A stretch of 64,000 nucleotides of DNA from Nocardia veterana NBRC 100344 (GCF_000308855.1 NZ_BAGM01000004.1:62001-126000); one strand, 5' to 3'; counted from the first letter of the stretch, positions 17,918 to 26,579 are shown. Translations and numbers: made by a program. The notes: generated from the sequence alone by a model not told the origin.

Positions 17918-18895
17918 TCATCCGACCCGCACCCGCGGATCGAGGATCGCGTACACGATGTCGGACAGTAGGCCCGACACCAGCACGACGAATCCCGCGA
18001 ACACCGTGACGGTCACCACGATGTAAATGTCCTGGGCGTTGATCGCGTCCACCAGCCATTCGCCCACGCCGTGCCAGCCGAAGATCTTCTCGGTGAACGT
18101 GGCGCCGGTGATCAGTGCGCCCAGGCTGTAGGCGAACAGCGTCGCCATCGGAATGAGGGCGGTGCGCAGGCCGTGTTTGTACAGGGCGCGCCGCCGGGTC
18201 AGCCCTTTGGCTCGTGCGGTGCGGATGAAATCACTCTGGAGCACGTCGAGCATGGCGTTGCGCTGATAGCGGCTGTAGCCGGCCATCGCGCCCAGGGCGA
18301 GGCCGAGGGTCGGGACGATCATGTGCTGCAGCCGGTCCACGAATTGATTCCACACGCCGTGGACGGCAGTGGCCGAGGTTTCTCCGGTGTACAGGAATAT
18401 CTGCTGCCCGGTCGCCGAATTTATTTCCAGCGCACCGTATTTCAGCAAGGTCGCCAAAAGGAAGACCGGGGTGCTGAGCACCAGCAGCGAAACGACCGTC
18501 GTGAAGTAGTCGCTGAACCGGTATTGCCGGATCGCCCCGGCCGCGCCGATCAGCACGCCCAACACCGTGCCCACCACCGAGCCGACGATCAGCAACCGCA
18601 GACTGACCCCGATCCGGCGACCCAGTTCCTGACTGACCGGCTGACCGGTCAAGGTCTTGCCGAAGTCTCCGTGCGCCACGCCGGTCACCCAGGTCAGGTA
18701 GCGCTGCGGAATCGGCTCGTCGAGGTGCAGTTCGTGGGCCTTGGCATCGATCACCGACTGCGGCGGCCGCGGATTGCGCTGTTCGAGGCTGTCCAGCGGG
18801 CGAAATGTCAGCGAAGCGAGACTGAACGCCAGGAACGACGCCAGCGCCAGCAGCACGACATAGTTGAGCGCACGTCGCAGCAGAAAGCCGGTCAT
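17918..18895 (-). CDS. Oligopeptide ABC transporter permease (OppB/DppB type)
   Basis: The protein is 325 residues from ATG 18895, chosen because GAGGGGACCG directly precedes it; the frame stays open a further 25 codons without a good signal. OppB features are the N-terminal RRALNYVVLLALASFLAFSL helix, the LGLDEPIP-like segment LHLDEPIPQRYLTWV, and the EAA loop RTARAKGLTRRRALYKHGLR. It is the first gene of the minus-strand operon that continues through the second permease, the ATPase, two binding proteins and a membrane protein. Confidence 0.9.
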   Translation of the reverse strand: MTGFLLRRALNYVVLLALASFLAFSLASLTFRPLDSLEQRNPRPPQSVIDAKAHELHLDEPIPQRYLTWVTGVAHGDFGKTLTGQPVSQELGRRIGVSLRLLIVGSVVGTVLGVLIGAAGAIRQYRFSDYFTTVVSLLVLSTPVFLLATLLKYGALEINSATGQQIFLYTGETSATAVHGVWNQFVDRLQHMIVPTLGLALGAMAGYSRYQRNAMLDVLQSDFIRTARAKGLTRRRALYKHGLRTALIPMATLFAYSLGALITGATFTEKIFGWHGVGEWLVDAINAQDIYIVVTVTVFAGFVVLVSGLLSDIVYAILDPRVRVG

Positions 18896-18925
18896 CGGTC
18901 CCCTCGGGTCGGTTACTAGCCCCTG

Positions 18926-18931
18926 ATCATA
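18926..18931 (-). promoter_or_regulatory. Candidate -10 hexamer of the Opp operon promoter
   Basis: On the minus strand these bases read TATGAT, one mismatch from TATAAT, 31 bases upstream of the oppB-type start codon. No convincing -35 is seen 16-18 bases further up, so it may depend on an activator or an alternative sigma factor. Confidence 0.35.
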
Positions 18932-19043
18932 GGGAATGGTCTGGGGTCCACCGGAGACATCGTGCACCACATTCGGCCCACTCGCAGGCGGGGCGGCGGC
19001 AATTGATTACAGCGACGCCGGTATTTCGGGCAGGATGGAATAG

Positions 19044-19871
19044 GTGACGCGTCTGCCGAAGCCGAAGATGGTGGCCACCGATGTCGATGGCACGCTGCTC
19101 GACGAGTGGGAACGGGTGACCCCGCGGACCCGCACCGCGGTGGCGGCGCTGATCGCCGACGGGGTGCCGTTCGTGCTGGCCACCGGCCGCCCGCCACGCT
19201 GGATCGATCCGGTGATCGAGGGCCTCGGATTTCCGCCGCTGTGCGTCTGCGGCAACGGCGCGGTCATCTACGACAGCGCCGCCGACCGGATCCTGCACAC
19301 CACCACCCTGGATGTGGCGAGCTTGGAATGGATCGCCGAACTGGCCGAGCGGGTGCTGCCCGGCTGTGGACTGGCCGCCGAGCGGGTCGGACGCAGCGCC
19401 CACGACGCCGCCACGCCGCAGTTCGTGAGCTCGCCGGAATACGAGCATGCCTGGCTCAATCCCGACGACACGCAGGTCTCCCGGACCGAGGTCATCGCGG
19501 CGCCGGCGATCAAGATGTTGATCCGGCTGCGCGGGGCGGCCAGCGCCGATATGCGCGCGGCACTCGAGCCGGAACTCGGTGGGCGCGCCGACATCACCTA
19601 TTCCACCAACAACGGCCTGATCGAGCTGTCCGCGCCCGGCATCACGAAGGCCGCCGGCCTCACCGTCGTCGCCCAGCGGCTCGGCGTGGAACCGGCGGCC
19701 ATGCTCGCCTTCGGCGATATGCCCAACGACGTGCCGATGCTGCGGATGGCCGGCCACGGCGTCGCGATGGGTAATGCACATCCGGAAGCGCAGGCCGCCG
19801 CCGACGAGATCACGACTTCCAATTCCGAGGACGGCGTGGCGCGGGTGCTCGAGCGCTGGTGGGACAGCTGA
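19044..19871 (+). CDS. HAD-superfamily phosphatase, Cof type
   Basis: This 275-residue protein has all HAD motifs: ATDVDGTLLD with the nucleophile Asp near residue 12, LATGRPPRW (motif II), a Lys in ITKAAGL, and FGDMPNDVPML (motif IV). The CGNGAVIYD cap junction identifies the Cof/type IIB group, which dephosphorylates sugar phosphates or nucleotides. The GTG start lacks a clear Shine-Dalgarno. It corresponds in position and type to Rv3813c of M. tuberculosis (recalled). It converges on the PGRP gene over a hairpin. Confidence 0.9.
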   Translation: MTRLPKPKMVATDVDGTLLDEWERVTPRTRTAVAALIADGVPFVLATGRPPRWIDPVIEGLGFPPLCVCGNGAVIYDSAADRILHTTTLDVASLEWIAELAERVLPGCGLAAERVGRSAHDAATPQFVSSPEYEHAWLNPDDTQVSRTEVIAAPAIKMLIRLRGAASADMRAALEPELGGRADITYSTNNGLIELSAPGITKAAGLTVVAQRLGVEPAAMLAFGDMPNDVPMLRMAGHGVAMGNAHPEAQAAADEITTSNSEDGVARVLERWWDS

Positions 19872-19883
19872 GTTCGGTGCGAG

Positions 19884-19914
19884 CGCCCGCGCTGCCGAGA
19901 TAGCTGCGCGGGCG
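19884..19914. terminator. Hairpin between convergent HAD and PGRP genes
   Basis: CGCCCGCGC (19884-19892) pairs perfectly with GCGCGGGCG (19906-19914) around a 13-base loop. It lies 12 bases after the HAD stop and 16 after the minus-strand PGRP stop, so it could serve both directions. There is no U-tract. Confidence 0.55.
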
Positions 19915-19930
19915 TCCGCACGGGTTCGCC

Positions 19931-22177
19931 TCAGCCCGCCGGCGCCGGTGCGGCCGGTTGGATGGGCGCGGGCGGGGCACCGGCAGCGGACTCGGGTGCG
20001 GGGGGTGCCGGTTCCGCGTGTGCGTCCGGATTCGCCGGTGCCGCCGGGCCCGGCGCGGCTTGGGCCTGCGGATCAGCCGGTGCTGCCGGGGCCGGTGCGG
20101 CTTGGGTCTCCGGAGCCGCCGGGGCGGCGGGAGCCGGTGCGGCGTGCGGGTTTTCGGCACCCGGCGGTAGCGGGGCCGGAATCGGCGCCGCCGCGGGATG
20201 CTGCGGGTCCGCCGAGTGCTTCAGCAAGGTGGTCACGATCCCGGTGGCGGTGTTGAGGATCAGCGAACCCAGCCGGAAATCGGCGCGTTGACCGCCAGGC
20301 ACGGGGTACGGGCTGCGCAGCGGCGTGCCGAGCGCGCCGGTTTCGGCGCCGAGTTGCAGGAAGCGGTCGAGGATCTGCCCGGCCAGTTCGATGATCGAGC
20401 CGTCGGGTGCCGCGTAGACGTAACCGTTGACGAACTTCGCGTACTGGCCGCCGTCCGCAGTGGGCGTCGGTTCCGAGGCGGCGGCGCCGAGGCGTCCGTT
20501 CGGGCCACCCTGTGCCGCCCAGTATTTCGCGATGATGTTCTTGTCGACCATGCTCAGCAGCCGGCTGGTCAGATTCGCGAGGGCGGCCAGATCTGTCTGC
20601 GGCCGTTGGTTTTTCGGGGCGCTGGGTGCGGCGCCGGCCGCGACGCTCGCCGCGATGCCACGGATCTGGTCCATGCGCGCATAGGCGGCATCGCCGGGGC
20701 AGGTGGTGTTGCCGACGTCGCGATGGGCGAAGACGATCGGCAGATCGACCGCCTCACCCTCGGCGTAGGGGGTGTAGTCGGTGCCCTCGGAATACATCGT
20801 GGTGTGGCCCTCGGGATCGAGTCCGGCGATCTTGGCCCGCCAGCCGACGAATTGACCGGTGGCCTGCAGTTGCGCGTCGGTGGGCGGTTCGCTTTCGAAA
20901 TCGCCCATCATCGCCACCCCGGCGGTGTTCTCGTTGAAACCACCGGCGTGCGCGCCCTGCACCGGGCGGTCCAGACCGCCGTAGCGACCCTCGAAGATCT
21001 GGCCGTACTTGTCGACCAGCGCGTTGTAGCCGATATCGCACCAGCCCAGGGTCTTGGCGTGATACGCGTAGATCGCGCGGACGATGCCCGCGGATTCGGC
21101 CCTGGTGTAGTCGTTCCGGCCGGCCGTGTGGTGCACGGTGATGCCGCCGAGTCCGTCGTCGTAGGTGGGTTCCTCGCAACGCAGCGATTCGTCGGCGCCC
21201 CACTGCGCGCGGGTGATCACCTTCGGACCGCCGCCCGGCAGCGCCGCGGCGACCGAGGTCAGATTGTCGTCGATCGAGCCTCGCCCGGGATTGATCAGCA
21301 CCGCCGACAGTTGCGCGGCGGCGAGCTGAGCGGGATCGTCGGAGCGGGCGATCGCCGGCGTCGTGGCTTTACGGGTGGTCAGTACCTGGACCGCCTTGGT
21401 CTCGCCGACATAGATCGGTTCGGTGCCGGTCCGGGCGGGTGCGGCCGCGTGGTCGCTGCGATTCGTATCGACCGGGTCGGTCGGGAACCACGGACCCCAG
21501 CTGCCGTCGGACTGCTGGGCGCGGATGAGCGAGGTGGTGTCGGCCAGTTCGGCGGCGGTCAGCGCCACCATGCTGAAGGGCGTGTCCCGGGTCAATTCCT
21601 TGACTTCCGCCCCGACCTGATCGGCCATATTCGGCGGCACGGTGCCCGGGGACAGAGCGGGTGCGGACGGGTCGGCGCCCGGGATCTGGGCGGGGTCGAG
21701 CGGGGCGGCGACGAAACCCGGGCCCGAGTGCGCGGGGGCCGGGGGTGTGGACTGCTTCGCGGGAGCGGGGGCCTGGGGAGTGACCGGGCCGGCGTAGGGC
21801 GTCGGGGTCGGCGTGGTGGTCGAATGATCACCGAATTGGGGTAATGGGATCTCGCTGGGTAGCTGGATGCCGGGCGGGGCGGGTAGGCCGGGCGGGATCG
21901 GAACCGACTTGGGCAGCGGCAGTTTCCGCAAGTCGGACAGCCGCAGATCCGGCAGATTCAGACCGGTGAGTTCGCGCAGCGGCAGGACGATGTCCGGGGC
22001 CGAGGACAGGGCCACCTCGGCCAGTTGCGCGGGTATCGCGGCGAGGTCGCTGTCGCCCGCCGGTCGGTAGCTGGAGGACTCGCGCAGTGTCAGCGTCGCG
22101 AGCGGGGCGGCGACCGCGAGGGTCGCGACCACCGGGAGGACGACGGAACGTTTCGGGCGGCGGTACGGCACGAGCAT
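19931..22177 (-). CDS. Secreted peptidoglycan-recognition/N-acetylmuramoyl-L-alanine amidase with LGFP repeats
   Basis: This 748-residue exported protein has a basic N-terminus and a hydrophobic segment at residues 12-28 (signal peptide or anchor). A Pro-rich linker follows, then a PGRP/amidase_2 domain at about 345-495 with zinc-ligand candidates in VHHTAG (His349/350), His485 and Cys493 (AHRDVGNTTCPG). LGFP-type repeats lie at about 535-660 (YWAAQGGPNGRLGAAASEP, FLQLGAETGALGTPL). The C-terminus is Ala/Pro-rich with a 14-residue tandem repeat. The family cleaves or binds muramyl peptides, and LGFP repeats are thought to hold proteins at the mycolate-bearing wall. It matches Rv3811 of M. tuberculosis in position but is longer. 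Confidence 0.9.
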   Translation of the reverse strand: MLVPYRRPKRSVVLPVVATLAVAAPLATLTLRESSSYRPAGDSDLAAIPAQLAEVALSSAPDIVLPLRELTGLNLPDLRLSDLRKLPLPKSVPIPPGLPAPPGIQLPSEIPLPQFGDHSTTTPTPTPYAGPVTPQAPAPAKQSTPPAPAHSGPGFVAAPLDPAQIPGADPSAPALSPGTVPPNMADQVGAEVKELTRDTPFSMVALTAAELADTTSLIRAQQSDGSWGPWFPTDPVDTNRSDHAAAPARTGTEPIYVGETKAVQVLTTRKATTPAIARSDDPAQLAAAQLSAVLINPGRGSIDDNLTSVAAALPGGGPKVITRAQWGADESLRCEEPTYDDGLGGITVHHTAGRNDYTRAESAGIVRAIYAYHAKTLGWCDIGYNALVDKYGQIFEGRYGGLDRPVQGAHAGGFNENTAGVAMMGDFESEPPTDAQLQATGQFVGWRAKIAGLDPEGHTTMYSEGTDYTPYAEGEAVDLPIVFAHRDVGNTTCPGDAAYARMDQIRGIAASVAAGAAPSAPKNQRPQTDLAALANLTSRLLSMVDKNIIAKYWAAQGGPNGRLGAAASEPTPTADGGQYAKFVNGYVYAAPDGSIIELAGQILDRFLQLGAETGALGTPLRSPYPVPGGQRADFRLGSLILNTATGIVTTLLKHSADPQHPAAAPIPAPLPPGAENPHAAPAPAAPAAPETQAAPAPAAPADPQAQAAPGPAAPANPDAHAEPAPPAPESAAGAPPAPIQPAAPAPAG
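20009..20134 (-). repeat. Three tandem 42-bp units encoding the Ala/Pro-rich tail of the PGRP protein
   Basis: In frame these read APAAPAAPETQAAP, APAAPADPQAQAAP and GPAAPANPDAHAEP, three 14-residue units varying at positions 1, 7, 9-11 and 13. The units extend the C-terminus beyond the LGFP domain. Copy number could vary between strains by slippage. Confidence 0.8.
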
Positions 22178-22489
22178 CTCCCATTCAGGTAGAACCGGTG
22201 ACCGTCAGCGTGGAACAGGGTGGCGCGCGGGGTTGATTCCTGACGGATCGATGGTCACACTAGTCCCAAATGCCACAAATCTAAACCTTTGGTTGAGGAT
22301 TAGGGTCTAGGATAGCTCAGACGTAACTTCCCAATAGCCACACCCGGTCAGGACATGCCGAGCGAGCGGTGCGTTCGATCAACCACCACCCACTCGCCGA
22401 ACCCGTTGGGAGGCAACGATGGCTCACCGTCGCCCGATCGAGCGCCGGAGCGGCCGATGGGGGCTGTCCGCAATCCACAGGAGGGTTCG
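22178..22489. other. 312-bp intergenic region between divergent PGRP and SpoIID-like genes
   Basis: No gene is seen. The part at about 22255-22320 is distinctly AT-richer than its surroundings, including AAATCTAAACC and GGATTAGGGTCTAGGATAGC, and probably holds both promoters. No single hexamer pair with good spacing stands out. The right end carries CAGGAGGG, the ribosome-binding site of the SpoIID-like gene. Confidence 0.5.
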
Positions 22490-23977
22490 ATGAGTCGAAC
22501 CGAGAATTTCGCGAGCCGGCTCCGGCGCCGACAGGGCGAACTGCGGCATCGTCGACGGATTCGGCGTGGCGCGGTGATCGGATTGGTCGTCGTCCCGGTC
22601 ACGGGCGGCCTCGTCGTGGCCTTCGCGCTGCCGATGTTCGGATCCGGGACCGAGAACACGGCCTATCAGGCGGTGGCCGGTCCCGGCCACGGTCGCGGGA
22701 TGAGCCAGGTCGGCGCCTTCGACCAGGCCACCGCGGGCGCGACGGCCGACGGCATCCTGGCGCACTACTATCCCGGCGCGCAGCTCGCCACCGTCGGGCC
22801 GACCACCGTGCGGGTCCGACTCACCGTGTACGACAACGAAACCCTCGACGTGTACTCCGATTCCGGACTGACCGTGGCCGGTCGGCGGGTGGTGGCCGGA
22901 CAGGCTGCCCACCTCACCCCGACTCCCAGTGGCGGCGCGAACGTCGTGGTGACGATCGGCTGTGACGGCGATGTGCTGTGGCAGGGCGACACCGACGACC
23001 CCTGGGCGTATCCGGCGGATCCGGGTCCGGATCGGCCCGCCGCCGAACAATTGAAGGTGTGCGATGGCTCGACGTTCCGCGGCGCGCTCGGCGTCGCCGA
23101 GGACGGCGGACGGCCCGTCACCGTGAACCAACTCGACGTCGAGGACTACCTGCTCGGCGTGGTCCCGGCCGAGATGCAGGCCAACTGGGCGGACAAGGGC
23201 GGGGCCGAGGCGCTGCGCGCGCAAGCCATCGCCGCGCGCTCGTATGCCCTTGCCGAACACCGGTATCCGTACGCCCAGACCTGCGACACCACCGACTGTC
23301 AGATGTATCCGGGGACCGAGAAGGAGGACCCGCGCGCCGCCGACGCGGTTCACACGACCGCCGGGCAGGTGCTGCTGCGCGACGGGCACGTCCTGCGCAC
23401 CGAATACTCCGCGGCGCCCGGAGGCGGTCAGCCGATCGATATCAACACCCTCGAGGTAGGACCGGCGCCCGCCGAACTGGAATCGGCGCCCGGCGCCTCC
23501 ACCCCGGCCGCGCCCGCGCCGACCGCCCCGGAACAGGCGGTGCGCGGCAACACCGCCATCGAGACGAAATATGCCGAAAGCGGCGGTGCCGCAGGGCCGT
23601 TGGGAGACCCGATGGGTCCGGAGTCGCTGTTGCCGGGCCGGGTCGGAACCTTCCGACTGTATCGCGGCGGGGTGATCATCTCGACCCCCACGCTGGGCGC
23701 CCAGATCGTCGACTACGCGCGGCTGCTGCAGATCGCTCCCGGGGTGTCGCAGAGCGCGGACCGGGACGCCGCGGCGCCGTCCACAGCCGGCGCCACCGGC
23801 ACGCCCGGAACCGCCGCGACGCCGACGCCGCCACCCGATCCGGCCGATCGGCCGGTCCCGCATCGGTCCGCGCCCGCCCCGGTAGGTGCCGTTGCGCCGC
23901 CGGAGTCGGCGGCCGGGGACAGCGCGGCACCCGATCACACCGCCGCGCTGCCGGCTGAGGGGCGGCCGCAGGAGTAG
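22490..23977 (+). CDS. SpoIID/LytB-domain exported protein with an LGFP-like repeat
   Basis: The protein is 495 residues from ATG 22490, chosen for the AGGAGGG site 3-9 bases upstream. A basic N-terminus and one helix (IGLVVVPVTGGLVVAFALP) predict export or anchoring. GHGRGMSQVGA at 66-76 precedes the SpoIID core (DVEDYLLGVVPAEM from about residue 216, then LRAQAIAARSYAL). In firmicute SpoIID the GHGxGMSQ motif comes last. One LGFP-like repeat (KYAESGGAAGPLGDP) lies near 360-415, and the tail is Pro/Ala-rich. SpoIID is a lytic transglycosylase on denuded glycan; activity here is not established. It is divergent from the PGRP gene, suggesting joint wall remodelling. Confidence 0.85.
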   Translation: MSRTENFASRLRRRQGELRHRRRIRRGAVIGLVVVPVTGGLVVAFALPMFGSGTENTAYQAVAGPGHGRGMSQVGAFDQATAGATADGILAHYYPGAQLATVGPTTVRVRLTVYDNETLDVYSDSGLTVAGRRVVAGQAAHLTPTPSGGANVVVTIGCDGDVLWQGDTDDPWAYPADPGPDRPAAEQLKVCDGSTFRGALGVAEDGGRPVTVNQLDVEDYLLGVVPAEMQANWADKGGAEALRAQAIAARSYALAEHRYPYAQTCDTTDCQMYPGTEKEDPRAADAVHTTAGQVLLRDGHVLRTEYSAAPGGGQPIDINTLEVGPAPAELESAPGASTPAAPAPTAPEQAVRGNTAIETKYAESGGAAGPLGDPMGPESLLPGRVGTFRLYRGGVIISTPTLGAQIVDYARLLQIAPGVSQSADRDAAAPSTAGATGTPGTAATPTPPPDPADRPVPHRSAPAPVGAVAPPESAAGDSAAPDHTAALPAEGRPQE

Positions 23978-24099
23978 GCGGCCCGCCGCGTATCTGCCGG
24001 GGCGCGAACAACGCCGCCGGGCCGACGAGCAGGCGCTCGACACCGACCGGCCTCTGCATCAACTGGCTGCACCGTCTTCTCCCGCGCGGTCGGAACCGG

Positions 24100-24600
24100 T
24101 CAGCCGAGGGCGGTGTCGTCGAGGGATTCGGACAGGTCACGGAGTAGGCCGGCGAGGCGGTCGAGGTCGGCTCTGCTCATTCCGGACAGCAGGCGAATCT
24201 CGTTGTCGACGTGCCGCGGCATGAGGTCGTCGACCACTTCGCGGCCGTGATCGGTCAGTTGGACGCGAATGGTGCGGCGGTCCTTGGTATCCGGAACGCG
24301 GCGGACCAGATCCTTGGCGGCCATCCGATCGATGCGGTTGGTGATCGCGCCGGAGGTCACCATGGTGGCCTTGATCAGATCACCGGCGGTGAGGCCCTCC
24401 GGCCCGCCCGAGCGCCGCAGCGTCGACAGCACGTCGAACTCCCAGTACTCGAGGCCGTACCGAGCGAAGAAGTCCTTCATTTCCCGATCGAGGCGGCGGC
24501 CGAGGCGTTTGAGGCGCCCGATGACGTGGGTCGGCCAGACATCGAGTTCGGGGCGGACCCGTCCCCAGTCCGCGACGACCTGATCCACGGCGTCGCTCAT
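24100..24600 (-). CDS. MarR-family transcriptional regulator
   Basis: This 166-residue protein has a MarR winged-helix: FFARYGLEYWEFDVLSTLRR, then LTAGDLIKATMVTSGAITNR and the wing RRVPDTKDRRTIRVQLTDHG at about residues 45-125. It is divergent from the EamA transporter gene. The intergenic 108 bp holds two copies of an ATCTTAACGTTAAGAT-like palindrome, the classic MarR operator form. It probably represses the transporter pair and itself in response to an unknown small molecule. Confidence 0.92.
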   Translation of the reverse strand: MSDAVDQVVADWGRVRPELDVWPTHVIGRLKRLGRRLDREMKDFFARYGLEYWEFDVLSTLRRSGGPEGLTAGDLIKATMVTSGAITNRIDRMAAKDLVRRVPDTKDRRTIRVQLTDHGREVVDDLMPRHVDNEIRLLSGMSRADLDRLAGLLRDLSESLDDTALG

Positions 24601-24622
24601 GCTTCTCCTCTCGACGGAATGA

Positions 24623-24638
24623 ATCTTAACGTTCAGAT
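24623..24638. promoter_or_regulatory. Putative MarR operator, copy 1
   Basis: ATCTTAACGTTCAGAT differs from the perfect palindrome ATCTTAACGTTAAGAT at one base. It lies 22 bases upstream of the marR start codon and just before the TTGACA hexamer at 24641. Confidence 0.65.
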
Positions 24639-24640
24639 AC

Positions 24641-24670
24641 TTGACATCAAGGCAGTTCCCGAGGTCTTAT
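24641..24670 (+). promoter_or_regulatory. Candidate promoter of the EamA transporter operon
   Basis: TTGACA at 24641-24646 is followed after 18 bases by TCTTAT at 24665-24670. The pair lies between the two MarR-type palindromes. The -10 assignment is weaker than the -35. Confidence 0.45.
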
Positions 24671-24671
24671 T

Positions 24672-24687
24672 ACTTCAACGTTAAGAT
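24672..24687. promoter_or_regulatory. Putative MarR operator, copy 2
   Basis: ACTTCAACGTTAAGAT matches ATCTTAACGTTAAGAT at 13 of 16 positions and keeps the AACGTTAAGAT half intact. Its centre is 49 bp from that of copy 1. It overlaps the expected transcription start of the transporter gene, 21 bases before the ATG. Confidence 0.6.
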
Positions 24688-24708
24688 TATCAATGAGGAG
24701 ATACCGCC

Positions 24709-25707
24709 ATGACACGCGCCGACGGCGTCCGCGGTTCCGGAGCCGCGATCCTCGCGGTGACCGGGCTGGCGCCCCTGGTCTGGGGAACCACCTACGCGGT
24801 CACCTCCGAATTCCTGCCGCCGGAGCGGCCCATGTTCACCGCGCTGATGCGGGCCCTCCCGGCCGGATTGGTGCTGCTCGCCGCGACCCGCGCGCTGCCG
24901 CGCGGGCGTTGGATCGGCCGCGCGGCCCTGCTGGGAGTGCTCAATATCGGCGCCTTCTTCCCCCTGCTGTTCCTCGCCGCCTATCGCCTGCCAGGCGGGG
25001 TCGCGGCGGTATTGGGTTCGGCCGCACCGGTTTTCGCGCTCGCCATCGCGGCGGGGCTGTTGCGGGTGCGTCCGAGCGGACGCAAATTGCTGGCCGGCGT
25101 TATCGGCATTATGGGCGTCGCCCTGGTGGTCTTGCGGGCCGATGCCGCGCTCGATCCGATCGGCGTACTCGCCGGACTCGCCGGCGCCGCGTCGATGGCG
25201 GCCGGAACGGTTCTGACCGGGCACTGGGGCCGGCCCGACGGGGTGGGGCCGCTCGCCTTCACCAGCTGGCAGCTGACCGCGGGTGGGCTGTTCCTGCTGC
25301 CGTTGGCGCTGATCACCGAGGGAGCGCCGCCCGCGCTGGACGGTCCGGCGATCGGCGGCTACCTCTATCTCGGTGTGTTGGGGACGGCGGCGGCCTATGC
25401 CCTCTGGTTCCGCGGCCTGTCCCGTATGCCCGCCACTTCGGTGGCATTTCTCGGCCTGCTGAGTCCGCTGTCGGCGGCGGTGATCGGATGGATCGCCCTC
25501 GGCCAGTCACTGACACTGCTGCAGGTTCTCGGAATGGTGATCGCCCTGGGCGGCACCGTTCTCGGCCAGCTCGGGCCCGGCGCGACGAGGCCCGAACCGG
25601 TGCAACCGCCGGATCCGCAGGAACCGGCGTCCATCGTTACGGGCGAATCCACAACCGCGACAACGTCGCAGCTCGCATCGACACCGCAGAACTCACGGCT
25701 CGGCTGA
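24709..25707 (+). CDS. EamA-family (DMT superfamily) transporter
   Basis: This 332-residue protein has about ten helices arranged as two EamA repeats (TGLAPLVWGTTYAVTSEFLP at the start of the first, LAGLAGAASMAAGTVL at the start of the second). The PVFALAIAAGLL and LSPLSAAVIGWIALGQ segments are typical of EamA exporters of amino acids or metabolites. A GAGGAG site precedes the ATG. It is divergent from marR and followed after 28 bases by an NAD(P)-binding gene, probably in one operon. The C-terminal ~45 residues are hydrophilic and unconserved. Confidence 0.9.
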   Translation: MTRADGVRGSGAAILAVTGLAPLVWGTTYAVTSEFLPPERPMFTALMRALPAGLVLLAATRALPRGRWIGRAALLGVLNIGAFFPLLFLAAYRLPGGVAAVLGSAAPVFALAIAAGLLRVRPSGRKLLAGVIGIMGVALVVLRADAALDPIGVLAGLAGAASMAAGTVLTGHWGRPDGVGPLAFTSWQLTAGGLFLLPLALITEGAPPALDGPAIGGYLYLGVLGTAAAYALWFRGLSRMPATSVAFLGLLSPLSAAVIGWIALGQSLTLLQVLGMVIALGGTVLGQLGPGATRPEPVQPPDPQEPASIVTGESTTATTSQLASTPQNSRLG

Positions 25708-25735
25708 GCCCGACCCCTCGGAGGCACGAAACATC

Positions 25736-26374
25736 ATGCGTATCACTGTTTTCGGTGCGGCGGGCGCCGCCGGCAGCCGAATCGTGCGCGAGGCCCTGGC
25801 TCGCGGCCACGACGTCACCGCCGTCGGCCGCAGCATCGAGGGCCTGCGGGACCTGCCGCGCGAAGCCGCCGTCCGCACGGCCGACGCGACCGACGCCGCC
25901 CAGGTCCGGGGCGCATCCGCCGGGAGTGATGTCGTCATCAGCGCGACCCGGCCGCGTCCGGGGCGCGAATACGAGTTGGCCGCGGTGGCGCAGGCATTAC
26001 TGGAAGGAGTGCGCGGATCCGGCGCTCGGCTGCTGGTGGTCGGCGGGGCGGGCGATCTGATCGTCCCCGGCACCGGGGCGACCGTCGTGCAACAGCCCGA
26101 CTTCCCGCCGGACTGGCGGCCGATCGCGCTGGCCTGCCATGCCCAGCACGAGGTATTACGGAGCACCCCAACCGATGTCGACTGGACCTATCTGAGCCCG
26201 CCCGCCGAGCTCGAACCCGGTATCCGCCGCGGCAGCTACCGCATCGGCGCCGACGAACTGCTCACCGACAGCGCCGGTGTCTCCCGCATCTCGATGGAGG
26301 ACCTCGCCGTCGCACTCCTCGACGAGGCGGAACGGCCGCGGCACCGGCACACTCGGTTCACCGTCGCCTACTGA
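25736..26374 (+). CDS. NAD(P)-binding, NmrA/YwnB-like atypical SDR protein
   Basis: This 212-residue protein has a Rossmann start FGAAGAAGSRIVREALARGH (GxxGxxG), VTAVGRS, and LLVVGGAGDLIVPG in place of an SDR Ser-Tyr-Lys triad. It resembles NADPH-sensing or quinone-type oxidoreductases of the NmrA family. Its reaction is not predictable. GGAGG lies 12 bases upstream of the ATG. A short GC-rich inverted repeat (CGGTGC-GGC-GCACCG, 26382-26396) follows the stop and may end the marR-controlled operon. Confidence 0.82.
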   Translation: MRITVFGAAGAAGSRIVREALARGHDVTAVGRSIEGLRDLPREAAVRTADATDAAQVRGASAGSDVVISATRPRPGREYELAAVAQALLEGVRGSGARLLVVGGAGDLIVPGTGATVVQQPDFPPDWRPIALACHAQHEVLRSTPTDVDWTYLSPPAELEPGIRRGSYRIGADELLTDSAGVSRISMEDLAVALLDEAERPRHRHTRFTVAY

Positions 26375-26579
26375 CCGATCACGGTGCGGCGCACCGGCGT
26401 ACCGAAGTCGGTGGTAGGCGGTAGAGTGCCTGCGCGAGGGAAGGGGGGCCGAACAGCATGGTCGGGGATCACCGCGGTCCGGGCGTGCCACCGGGGCATT
26501 CGTCGCCACCTCCCACGGCCGGCAGCGCCGGAATCCGTGTCGGTCGACCGCATCGATCTCCGATGCCGAGGGGGACAGA

